Assembly (NCBI RefSeq): GCF_000208865.1
Contig: NC_018391.1
Location: 558,001 to 622,000, forward strand
Direction of reading: 5' to 3'
Origin: Neospora caninum Liverpool
Lineage: Eukaryota; Apicomplexa; Conoidasida; Eucoccidiorida; Sarcocystidae
DNA length: 64,000 nt
Shown: one piece after another, positions 37,469 through 50,000 of the stretch
Layout: each line of letters begins with the position of its first letter
Position numbering within the stretch: the stretch's first letter is position 1
Position numbers and translations under genes: made by a program
The notes under the pieces: generated by a model
Database searches by the model: none
What the model was told of the DNA's origin: nothing
What the model saw: only the letters and a program-made list of their open reading frames with translations

Positions 37469-39153
37469 CGGGAAGAAACGTGCAGCTTCGGGTGGCGCTA
37501 CCTCGATGTTGAACGCTAGCCAATGCACAAGATGCTTCTGAAGTATCTTTGAAACACACTTCCCTTCTCGCCGCTAGTAGGATCTGAAAGTACCAGAAGC
37601 CATGCGATCTATACAGGCGCACTGGGTGGGACATATCCTTCGTTTCTGTCCCGTAGGCGCGACTTGCGTGTTGTCAGCGTACCTCTCTTCCCCCCGTTTC
37701 GCTTTCACTGCCCCTGGATGTCGCGCCTTCCTCTGATACCTGCCGTAGCCCGGTATCTTTACTGGTGTCGCCTGTCGTCGGTTCGAAAGGCGACCCTGGA
37801 AATGCACAGTCGGCGACTTTCTTTATGACCACTTTGGAACGCGAGTCCTCGGGCCACGCTCTCCCGTTTTGCTTTTGAAACAAACCATTTTGTTTTCGGT
37901 TCTAACAGGCACGTGCATCGAACACCCAAGCATAGCTGGCTGACACAGTAAAGCTATTCGCGCGGAGTTCGTCGGTCTTCGGGTGCGGCGTGGTCTGTTT
38001 TAAAGAAACGCGCCGTTGCCGCGACCCCAACGGTCCGATCAACTATACTCACTCCTTCCGCATGCGTTACGGGAGAGTCTCTCGCCGGGACACATGTGTC
38101 CGAGGACGCTGGTATTTCGTGTCTGTCGCTTTTCGAATCAAACGAGGGGATTTCGGCGACCATGACCAGACGCCAGCGAAAGCAAAAACGATGCTAGAGT
38201 GAGATCTGTGTAACGCATGAGCATCCTAGATACGTAGACTTTGGAGAACTCCTGGGTGTTCCGGAGCGCACGATAAGCTTCAATTAATTGTACCTCAAAC
38301 GTTTAGCAACTGCTGACAACCCTAGACTCTAAGATCCGTTTACCACCGTCACTGTGCTAGAGCTGTCACGAACGCTGCACGGGGTTACTTTCAAGAGCGC
38401 GAACCGACGCGGATCGCTCCGTTTGAAACACTTGCAGCCTTCTCCGACTTCTGTTAGTCTCATGAGAGCCACGATGCTTCAAGTGGGAAGCGTGACGGTG
38501 CGTTCGTTTATCGTGACTTGCCGAGGGCTAAAATGCGGTGTGATTCTTTGCTGCTTCATGCCCAGCGCTTATCTGTCTGCACATGGCCGAGAGGGTTCAT
38601 GTGCGAGACAGTGCCTCTCGTGACATGCATAAATTGTGCTCACTGGAATGCCCCACGCAGAGCACTGTGTGCGGACACCGCCGGCCGAAGATCGCGGTTG
38701 GCGCCGATCTCTCTCTGTCCGGACTTTTCTTCGACCGAAGGCGGACTTGACGTTCGGGGGGACGGTTGAAAAAAATTATGCGACAAAAACACCGCGAAGT
38801 TCACGGCACCGCAGTCGGTGGGAAGGAAAAGGCCAACGCAAAAATACAAGACGGAGGTTCAGCGTCGATCCCCGCGTAGCGACCCTTGGGACGGTTCCAG
38901 CGCAAGCAATCCGGGGAAACGCCACCGACATTCCCTCCTTCAAATGACGAGGACGCCGGAAAGAACAAAGAGTGGTACATGCTTCTCTCGCGTCAGCGAG
39001 AGTACACACAAGGCAGCAGAGTCCTGCGTGTCTGCCAAGGGAAAAAACCGAAACCTCACAGACCAATCGCTGGTTTATCGCGATGTCCACGGTCGCCCGC
39101 GCGTCCGCCCCGCCACGTGGCCAAGCGAATACGCAGTTGTCATTCTCTCCCGC
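37469..39153. other. Convergent intergenic region, no supportable gene
   Basis: 1.7 kb between the stop codons of two genes that converge. It should hold both 3' UTRs. Only short open frames are present and none has a recognisable domain. I see no defined terminator signal or repeat. Confidence 0.55.
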
Positions 39154-41090
39154 TTAATCCTGTTTCGCATTTCCCGGCCTCTTCAGCTGTCTCTTCCCCA
39201 AAGGGAGGCCTTGTCCTTTCGGCTGAGCGGCCAGCGGCGAGCTTGAGGCAGCTGGTGGCGGGGCTTCTGCGTCCTGAGGCGGCGGGCGCGATCCTCCAAG
39301 TGGACCGAGACGCCGACGGCCCGCTAACTCCGGACCCTGTTTTTCGCGAGGTTCAGGACTTGGTGAGGAGGAAGGAGACGGCGACGCCGACAGTTCCGAG
39401 TCTCGACGTAAGGGGCTTTCTGTGGGTCCAGGCGGCTCAGGTCTGAGTACGGAGCGAACAGTTCCCACGGCTCCAGAAGAGCTCGTCGGCGGCTCTGCCT
39501 TTTCAGCGTCGCCCTCCGCAGATTCTCCCACCGAGGCATCCCTGGACCGGAGAGGCGAAACGGTCCGAGCAACGCGTTTCGGCTCCGTCGCCGGTTCCCC
39601 ACCAACGTCGGATGAAGACCCTGTCATGTCACGACGAAGGGTTCGCTTGTTCCCGTAAGGGCTGTCTGTACTCGGACCCGGGCCAAGGCGTATCGTCCGT
39701 CTCGTCCCTTCCAACTGGTCTCCAGATGCGCCGCGAGGCACCTGCCGGTCGGGGCGCAAGACCCCCACCGGCGCCGCTCCTTCGGCAACGCCCTGAAGCG
39801 TTCGGTGCATATCCACTGTGTGCCTGCTGATTCGTCTCTTCGCGGCAACCGGGGCCGCACCGGGGACCACGAGGCCGATTTTCCTCTGCGCGGCGGGGCC
39901 GGCCTCGGCTGCGGGCCCCAGCCTGAGGCGGCGTTTGTCCTCGAGGTTCAGAGGCGGGCGCTTGGCAGCCAGGGCCAGGTGCGGTCGTCTCCCGGCCAGC
40001 GCAGCCTTCTTCTTCTGGATCCGTTTCTTCGACTCGTCAACGTACGCGATACGAGCTGCCGCTTCTTCCTTGGCCGTCTGTTCTTCGAACGCCATCGTCT
40101 CCAGGAGCTCGTCGACGTCTGCGTTCTCGTTCAGGCTCAGCTCCAGATGAACTGCCACTGCTTGTGCCGCGCGGGCCCTGGCGATGTCGTCGATCTCCGA
40201 CTCAATCAAGCCTCTCAGCCGCTCGATTTCGTGCTGCGCCTGGTTCACCATTTCCACGGTGAAGAAGAAGTCGAGGGGAGAGAACGTGAGGTCGGGAATC
40301 TTGTCGTCGGCGCCGGCCATCTCCTGAAGCGCTCGGTTCAATTCCTCCAGTTCGCCCTCAAGCGCGTGGTTCTCCTTGCGCAGTTGCGGCGCCGTAGAAT
40401 CGGCTGCCTGGGTCATCCGCTCACGGTACGCCATGTGGAGACGCCGCAGCTGTCTCTGCGGCACGTGCTGCATGGACTGGACGGCCACGTAGAGCTCCAT
40501 AAGCGTGATGGGGCTATCGTCGTACACGTCGTCGTCCAGCATGAGATCGAGGAAGTCCTGCTCGGCTGTGTTGAAAGTGATATCGGCGCCATCCAGAAAC
40601 TCCATGCCGAAGTCTAACTCGCCGTCCCCCTGCTGATCGTGCTTCTCGCTGTCATAGTACCAATCTGAAAAGAGCGTCGGCTTCACCGCCTCGAACTCTT
40701 CGAGATCCAGCGGCACCCGCAAGCTCCTGGTGTCTTGGTACCGCTGCCAGAAGCAGTAGCAGAAGGCGTACCGGATCGTGAAATCCAGCCAGTCTCCCGG
40801 GATCGTGAATTGGCACCACGCGATGACGAGCTGCGAGAGCGAATCGCTCAGGGCGGCCACGAAGTACGTCCGATTTTCGTAGTTGATCTTGCGGTACGAC
40901 GTCTTCTTCCGCCTCAAGAGCAGCCGGCGCAGATGGAAGACGCGCGACTTGGTTGCGGCCTCCAGCACCATGTCCTTCGTGATGTAGTTGTAGTAGATCT
41001 TTGCGTTGCCGGAAGTGTACAGGCGCGCCAGCGACCGCGTGACGCGGTTGTAATACCGCCAGAAAGACGGGATGGAGACGAGGTACGGCC
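39154..41090 (-). other. CRMP cytosolic tail: linker, coiled coil, basic/Pro-Ser-rich end
   Basis: After the last membrane segment comes a soluble region of about 645 residues: a folded-looking portion with many Tyr/Arg, an acidic Asp-rich patch (LDLMLDDDVYDDSP), and heptad-like helices (ALEGELEELNRALQEMA; AQHEIERLRGLIESEIDDIA). The end is a long Arg/Lys/Pro/Ser-rich disordered sequence with repeated K/R-R-x-[LI] motifs, up to the stop. It is predicted to face the cytosol if the ectodomain modules are luminal and the number of membrane passes is odd. Confidence 0.6.
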
Positions 41091-44000
41091 GCATCATGAC
41101 CATTCTTCCCCACTCGACAAAGAGGCTCCACAAGACGTATAGATAGTAGAAGGTCGCCACCGCCAGAGGGGCACCCCCCATGTACTTAAAGGCGTCAAAG
41201 TAGTAGCTTCCCTGGATGATGATGCCGATGACGATGTTCACCATCAGCCCGTAGAACTCCATGCGATTCGCCATGTTGTGACTCCGCTTGTCGAACGGTT
41301 CCAGCTGCAGTTGAAGCGCCGTGGAAAGCACGGTGAGAGCGAGGTTGGCTGAGTTGCGGAAGATCTCCTGCGCCCCAGAGCTGTTGGTGTGGACATACAT
41401 TGTCATAATGAGTGCGACGCACGTTTTGCGCAGACCGATGAGACCCTCCCACCAGCGGTATTCGTACTGGTACCCGTTCACCAAAAAGCCATGCTTGAAC
41501 CTTTGATCGATTGTATCCGAGCTGTGGTCTCGGGACATGTAGGCGACGAATCCAGCAATGCTTCCGACGCCCCACACCAGCAGCCCTACGCCTCCCAAGC
41601 TGAGTCCGGCAAGGAAGTAAGGATCCTCCAAACTGCAGACCTGGACCGGAAAGGCGGCGAGGACTTTGATGGGATCCTCCATCTTGTACCGTGTCTCTAC
41701 GCACCCCATGAGCATGGTGCATTCGACGACAAAGCTTGGAAAATGCCACAGCCAGAGGGCCGTGTAGGCGGGAACAAGGTCGGTAAGGAGCCTCACAAAA
41801 CTTTCGAACGGTGAACTGGTGGTGGAAATATACCGAAACATGCCCAAGCACCGTTCCGATTCGATCTTCCGAATTGTTCGCTCGGTCCAGATGTCGTCCC
41901 CATGGGCCTCCCGCGCCTCCTGCAGCACCACACGGACTCGCGCGATGTACCCGGAGTAGACGACCTTGTACGCCGCGACACAGAGTGCGCCGAGAACGGT
42001 CAGGAAGACGGCGTCGAAGAAGGGGACAAAGATCTGGAAAAAGCGCTGCCAATACCACTGGTGGGTGTCGGACAAGACAATTCCCAAGTGACGGAAGAAG
42101 CACGACACTTTGGAGTACGGGTGCGTCGAGAAGTAGAAGTCAAAGAAAAAGACCCGATAAATACTCGCCCAACTCGAGAGCTCTGACTGGCTTGTCGCAG
42201 GCATGAGACCGTAGACACTCAAGAAGAACATATGAGACATCGCAATGCGAATAAGGACCGGATGAATGCACGCCTGTTGCTGGACGGCGATGTTTGAGAG
42301 CGCCGTAATCACCCAAATGATGGCGCAGACTACCAGCCGCATAAGAATGAACAGCAAGCTATCCAACCACAGTGCCAAACAAGCATAGCACCCGCTCTTA
42401 TATCGAATCTGGGAGTAGCCGTCTTCGCACGCGCTGCACAGGTATCCGGCTGAGCCTTCGACGCACGAGTTATGGGAGCCGCCCCGACAGCGCACATCGT
42501 CGACGCACGGATGGATATCTGGAATGCGGTCGTAGCGATGGACAGCTTCGGTATTTTCCCGTGTCCGCACTTGCAACGTGCTCACAGCTCCTGATATCTC
42601 CGACAACTCGCCACCTTGGCCACCTGCACTCTCTGGCGAGACGACGCCACTCGTCTCGTCGGACCCTTCCGTCGACTCGTCCACAAGGTCCAACCCTCCT
42701 GCCGTCTCAGAGTCGTTCTCTGAAGCAGACTCACTGACCCCACTGGTGAATTCCTCAAAGGTATCGCCAGTGAAGCTCGGGACCATCGGCACCATACTAG
42801 GGTCCCACACGGTCTGATTAAGTGGTTTATACACAGCGTAGAAGCCATTGCTAGGGAACGGCACCTGGTGATCATAAATTGTAATTTGTACAAAATTGTG
42901 ATCCTCCTCAACGGCCTGCCGCGCGAGTGTCTTCAACCCACCCGGGCAGACGCCGCCGGGAATGCAATCCTGGCAGGTAATGATGGCCTCTGAATCTTCC
43001 GCGACGATCGCGTACTTTCCGATTTTGCAGAAACACTGGACCTTCGCAACCGCTCCTTCAATGGTCTCCGCATCACGCATGCACCTTCCCGCACACGGCG
43101 CATTTTCTTGAAGTTCCTTGTACGTCCCAGACGCGCACTTCACGCAGCCGAAGGCGACGCTCGCGTCTCCCGCGCCCCCAACCGATGTCCCCACGCTAGC
43201 GTACCCGGACAAACAGAGACATTTTTCTACGCTATCCGACAGCGCCGTGGACAGCGGCACTGCTGAGCCCTCCGGGCACAGTTGAGGCGGCATGTGAGTT
43301 TGATTCATGGGCGGGTCCATCCACAGACCTGGGCAGTACATGTGCTTGTAGCAACTGACGCACTGGTGGAGGCTAACGACTTTCTCCAGCTCATGCCGGA
43401 TGTCGGGCGCCAACCATGCGGCCTTCGAGGTCTGATAGAACGAGAGACCTTGTTCTTCACCGATGGCGTCACCTCTCTGAAACGCGCTTCGAATCGAGGC
43501 AAAGTCCTGGGAAGCCTTCAACGCCTTCTGGAGCTCTCCGCGGTCCCCCCGTACCAGCCGTCCACCCAGCAGCTGGACCGCCGACACGGGTTCCGTTCCT
43601 GAACCCCCCTCAGCTTCAGAATCTGCCGCTTCGCCAGCAGATGCGTTCGGCACTGGCTCTGCGCGTCCCGGATGCTCCGCGGCCGGCTCGCCTCCCGTGT
43701 CGCTCTCACTGCCATCCGCGTCCGGTTTAGGCTCCGTTTCACCAGGTTCTCCTCCCGCTGAATTCGTTCCATCTGAAGGCGGAGCCAATGCCTCGTCGTT
43801 TGTGTCTGTGTCAGGATTTGCAATCATATACAGGCCGGGAATGCACGCGCAGTCATACGCGCTAATGCTCGCCATGTTGCCTGTGGTGAACCCCGCGGGA
43901 CAGTCCGTGCAAGCCGCGTTGTCTGTGGTGTTCTTATACGTCCCCATTTTACAAGGTTCACATTGCCGCCCTGACAAATAGTAGCCCGGAATACACTTGC

Positions 44001-47000
44001 AGTGTTCTGCCGTTGACGCCCGGGTGGCTATAGTCACAGACGATGACGGGCATTGGTAGATTTGCGCTTCGTCACTGCCGGGGCAATACGCATTTGCAGG
44101 ACATTCTTCGTAGGTCACCGCGCGCCAGACTGTGTCGGACTGAGGCCGTCGCAGTGCACATGACACCGTCATCGAAGCGGGGACCTGCGAAACAACGAAC
44201 CACCCCCGACGGAAACATGCACCAAAGGCAAGCGGGTGCGCCGAGCCCAGGCACATACATACATGTGTACATACGGCCAACGGCCTAAAAATTCCCACCA
44301 GAGGGGAGATTCCGAGAACAAAAGCTGCGGAACCGTCGCCACACCTGCGCGTCCCCACAAAAGAAACCTCCAGAAAAAAAACACTGCGCCCCCGTCAGCG
44401 TGACCGCTGCGGCCGTCCTTTGCGCAGGCAAAGATACTGCCTAAGCAACTCTGTTACGCGAAGCTCCTGTGCTGAGAAGCTTTCTTTCTACTGCGGTTCA
44501 GAAAGAAGCGCGCTATTCTACGCGATCCGAGACGATCTTCACACACGAACGGATGGCATCACCCGTAAAGCGTACCGTGGTCCCGGTGAAGCGATCCGTA
44601 ATGCTCGCGGCCGTCACGGCGTCGATGTCGGGACCATACATATGCAGTTCGCATATCGAGTAGGCGATGATGAAGGTGCCGGTGTGATTGGTGACGGTTG
44701 CCGTCATAGCAGGCACGTCGCTGCCTCCGTTCGTGTACGTCAGCGATGTGCAGTATACATTTCGCGCACAAGCGACGATGCACTGCTCGAAAGAACTCGT
44801 ATACTTTTGCATCTTTATTTCCGGCAACAAGAGTTTGACGATCTCTGTGCCATGTTGGCAGACGCGTGGCACCTCCAGTAAATCCTCATCGCTCATGTTT
44901 TCGTATTTCGTTTCAGCTTGTCGAACGCTCTCGAGAGTCGGACTCGAGGCCGACATCACGGTAACGTTCGACTTGCTCTCCTCTTCCTCGTCCAAATCCT
45001 CTCCCACGACGCCGTCCAGCGCTCGGGCTCCAGCGAAGCCCCTCATGATGTCCGCGAGTCGGCTCGAAAGGTAAAAGCCTGGGCGAGCGACGCATGCGCT
45101 GAAAGACGTGGACTTTGTCGTCTTGGTCATGGTGAAAGGTGGGCACGGAAGACAGCCTGTCATAATCCCGTCCAAATGCTGGAACGTGTTCTTCGGACAC
45201 CCGACACACACAATGGCTTTGTCCAGAGGATTGCGCGCAACGGACCCGCCGTGTCCTTTGGGACACCTGCAAAAACGTTGAACCCAGACGCAGACACAGC
45301 ACCGTGAGAGGTCCAGCTGCATGCACGCGCAGCGTTATTTACATTTATACAGACATATGTGTACGTATATGTACATACATATATATTCTCTACAAAACGC
45401 GCCGTAAGGAACCTCCGCTTTCCCCGGAGGCCAACCCCGCTGTGCTGGACGCTCTCGCCGCGGAGGGGGCTACGCGTTCAGGCATCTTTTGCGCCGTACA
45501 CTGGAGCGCCGGCACTCGCGAAAGAAGAAAACAGGTTCCGTGTGGCGGCGAATCTTCTGCACGTTCCCACGGGCGCTCTCTCGCGGGCGGCTGAACCGTT
45601 GAGCGCCCAGTCAAGCCTGCAAGTGGACGATACTCGGTTCCAGGGTCTGCTGCTATCGTGACTACGTTGATCTGCATCGGACTCAATCTTGCACGGACAC
45701 TGCAAACAGGTATCCTTTCGACGCGGGAGTGCGATCTGCGTGACGGTGCACTGTCGTTTCCGTGTCCACAGGCGTGATTTGCCTTCCGACGCCACACCGG
45801 TCTGGGTGGGCGGAGCGCACCGGGAATGCAAGCCAGTGGGCCGCAACACATGCCGACGGCTCTTGAGCGACACGGCACACAGTCAAACGCTCATCAGCTT
45901 GCTCCTTACGTGTGCGCAGATTTTCTCGTACGCGTTTTTTGCAACGGGATGTCGTTACAGACTCCGGTGTGACCTGGTCAGGATGTCTGAATATGGTTCT
46001 AACGGGCACGCGGCATGCGCCTTGCTTGAACGGAGAAAGAAACCCAGCGATGTGGATTCCGCGGCCTCACCTGCAGTCAAAGGTCGATTCGGCACCTTCC
46101 CGGAGCGTGGTGGCATTCTCGACGCAGCCACGAGGCTCGGTGTTCTTCCCTGGGCAGTAGTAGTTCTTTCGGCAGGGTGTACACCCACCGTTTGTCACGT
46201 CGTAGAAGAACCCGCTCGCACACAGAACGCAGTCGCTGACCTTTTTTGCTCCCGGCTTGTTCGTGAATTGGGCCTCATCCAGCTTTGTGGAAGCAATGAG
46301 CGCGCCTCGATCACCCTTCGCAGCTGGCTGGGGACACGCCGTGCAGGCGTCATTTCCGGTCGTGCCTTTGTACGAAAGTCTGTCGCACTCTACGCACTTG
46401 TCTCCTTGCTTCGTGTAGCCCGCGACGCAGACGCAGTCGCCGATGCTCTTGCTCGCCCCGGCTTTTGTGGTGTGGTTTTCGGGGCACGGTTTAGGCGGAT
46501 CGTACTCTCCGGTGCAGTAGCTGCCTTGCTGACACGGTTTGCATCCAGATTCGTCCGCGTAGTACCCCGCGTCGCACAAGCAGAGGAGGGCCTCCTCGCT
46601 CTCGGCTCCTTGAATGTAACTATGCATGTTCCCGGGACATCTGCCGGTGCATTTGGTATCGGATATCGACGACTTGTACGTGCCGGAAGTACACGGATGG
46701 CAGTCACCCAGATTCCCAATTTCGAACCCTGGGAGGCAGCGGCACTGGGCAAGCTGGGTTGACCCTGGAGAAAGCGTCGTGCTGTACGGCTTGATGTCGT
46801 GGCAATTTTGAAGACTCGTTTCCTGGTCACGGAAGGTGCCGACAGGACAGAGCTCGCACGCGTTCTTGACGCTGTCAAAGTATTCGCCAGAGCGGCAACC
46901 AGCTTCTCCACTGATGGACCACGTGTAGGTCTCAAGCAAGTCGCCTCCTGTTACCGCGATGTTGAATGACCCTGTGTGGGAGACGGTCCCTTTGATGACT

Positions 47001-50000
47001 CCCGTCGCCGAGTCGAGCGTCAAGCCCATCGTCGCCAGGTCGCTGCCGGGAGCCTCCCTAAACGACTGAATGGTGGACCCCGTAATGAGGGGCTCGAACG
47101 AGTAGAACAGACCGGACTGGAGCTTGGAGCGGAAATCGGGGTAGGTGAAGTACAGATTTCCACCGACGTCTTGCAGATTGAGCAGCGCGACGTAGGCGTC
47201 CATGCCACCAGAGGTTGCCGTAGGTGGCCAGGCCCTCGAAATAAGCAACACAGTCTTGTCGATACTGCGCAATCCCGAGATCAAGTGCCGCTCACTAAGC
47301 GAAATCTGCTTGTAGAAGGATAAACCATTGTTTTTGAGATCCAAAAAGACGAGACGGTCCGACACGAGTTCTGTGACAAGGAGCAGGGACGCAAGGTCAC
47401 CTGCAGATGCAGACTGAGGGCTGTAGTTGGCGAGAGCGAAAGGGTAGGAGAATCCGTTGATGCCGTGCTGCGCCGTCTTGGGTGTTCCGAAATAGGAGGT
47501 CCACGGCACTGCTTTCACCGCCGTTTGGCGTGTCTTCATAGTCTCGAAACTGATGTTCAGACGGCCCACAATGTGGTTAAAGGTGTCTGCCACACACAGC
47601 GCCATGTAGTCTTGGTCGACGTCCAGCACTGTTACGCCCGCGGAGAACAGCATGACCGGGTCCGTGGGATAGAAGGCGTGGGTCAACTCGGGGTTTTCAA
47701 TGTTGATGGTGGTAATCACTTGGCTCTCGTAGTCTGAAAAAAAGATGTACGGCTCTCGAATTGAGAAGTCGACTGGTTTCAAGACCGAATGCGTGAACGT
47801 TTTGCCAGTCGCAGTCGACAGATTCGGCGACAGCCCTGGCACAGGCTCCATCATATACACTCTCCCAGGACCGAGGAAGTAGAGGCGCTGTTTCCTGTCC
47901 GTGGCACAGGCAACTGTTGACCTCAAACCCTTCGCGTAAAAGTTCACCCACGTCGCTGCTTTCGAACCCGTAGGACGCGTACGCTTGAGGACCGGCATCG
48001 GATGCAACGATTGCGAGCCTGTCGTTGTCAAGATAAAGGACCAGACGCCCATCCCATCGGGTAGCCACACTCGATCTTCACTCCAACCTGTCTGATCCTC
48101 AGTCGTCTCCGGCTCGCCCCGGCTTACGCACGGAAGCATAAAAAACCTGTTGTCGTAGACGAGTTCAGCCACGGTCTTCCAGTACGACTCCTCGACGCTT
48201 GCTGTTCCAACGTCGTAGCATTCGTCTGCAGTCGAATCGCAAAGGCAAACCGGGTACCGACCGGCAACGGTCATCGATCCAACTTTGAAGCTCACGCTGT
48301 CATCTTGTAGTCGAAACATAGTCTTGAATGTGGCCAGCGGGTCTTGCTTTATGCTTTCGCAGTCTCCTGCAGAGTCCTGCTGGCCCAAGTAAGCAACGTA
48401 TGCGTGCGTCAGGTCCGGGGAACCCGGTATATACAGCACTTCATCGTCGAAGTTCTGAACGAGCCGAAAGTCCAGGCCAGAACGGAAACCTTTCGGCGTG
48501 AACGCGTCTAGGTAATTCCACTTGGAGCCAGTTTCTGTAGATGTCTCTCCATTGTCCGCTGCCGCGGCGCGTGCCGCCGCTGTTGACTCGGCACGGCCAG
48601 CTTGCTTTAGCAAGTTCAGCGCCGCCGCCGCTTCCTCTGCACCGAGCTGTAAGGTGGACGGACTCGTCTCCCCCTCCGCCGCAGTTGACGACGGAGTGCT
48701 TGCACTTGGCTTCGTGCGTTTGAGGGCTAGCCTCCTCAGTCGAGCATTCGCGCTAGGCGCAGTGGTACCCGCGGACCAGCAGAGAACGTACCGGTACCCT
48801 GGCTGCAGGTCTGCAGGGAACGTTTCGGTTGTCCCGTCCGGACTCACGTAGTCCGCCGTAAGCGTCGTGGACTCAAGTCCCCCCGACTCGCAAAGCGCCC
48901 GGTTGTCACTGACTGAATCGGCGACCGCGAGGGACCTCGGAAAGATCTTCAACTTGTCGGTGAGAGCCAAGCCGACGCCGGTCGCCTCTATTTTTTGTTG
49001 GCCTTCCACCTGAACAACGTCGACATCCCCGGTCGACGGCCCCCTCACCTGAACGCTGCCGACCCAGATGCTGAAGCGGCCTGCGCCCGAGCACACACCC
49101 TCCTCGCTTGAGCAGTAGCACACGCGGAGATGTCCCGACACGGACGCCTTTGTTTTGATCGGCCAGGATTGCCAAAAAAGCGACGTCGCGTCAGACGCGG
49201 CAGTGAGAGAGCCACTTGATGCCGAGTCGGCGTGAACGACGCGAGCTGTACGCAGCGTGGCGAGGTCGGCGAAGGGCAAACCAGCGGGGACCTCGACGAC
49301 GGATGCGTCCATGGCGTCGGTACCCTCTGCGCCGCACTGGGTGTGCTGATCAACGACTGTGATCGCGTCGAGAGAGCGCAGCATGGAGCCGCGCAACGTG
49401 ATGCTGAACGTCCCTCCAATGACTGCGGTGGTGGCTTCAAACGTCGGATACTCAACCGAGACCTTGCCGACAAACGTCCGGAACATGTTGCCCGTCTCGC
49501 AGGCGTCTCCGCCGCACCAGCACAGGAGCGTCGTCCGCGTGGACGAAGCGACTGTGAAGTCTTTGAAGGCCACCCAGTCCGTGACGTGGGTGGGCCGCGT
49601 TGCAGAAACAATCTGGACATCTTGCGGCGAGACATCGTCGCCGCAGTGACGTTCTGCTAACGTGGTCGGATCCGTTTGCGACAGCATCATCAGGTGGTTC
49701 CGCAGCGGCAGCCGTTTACCCGACAGAGTCAACGTGACTGTTCTTCCGACCGGTACGGACTCCTCCACCGTTCTCTGAGATAGGCCGCCGACGACCCACG
49801 TGTTCAGCTGAAAAAAGTAGCTTCGTGCCTCGGCGCAGTCACCTCGGTTCCCGTTGCAGAAGCAGACGGCGAAATACGCGCCGGGGGTCAGGTCCGGTGT
49901 TTTGTCGTCGATGACGATGCTCACTGACCTCCACACAATTCGCGAGAACTGCATCGAGACGCTCTCGACAGCATCCGGCGCCCTGTCAAGGTTCGTGAAC

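Noticed and set aside
41195..42103. 302-codon second minus-strand frame
   Set aside because: Out-of-frame shadow of the CRMP membrane region, with none of its hydrophobic segments.
45689..46762. 357-codon plus-strand frame
   Set aside because: Antisense to CRMP cysteine-repeat exon and intron; the minus strand carries the clear protein signal.
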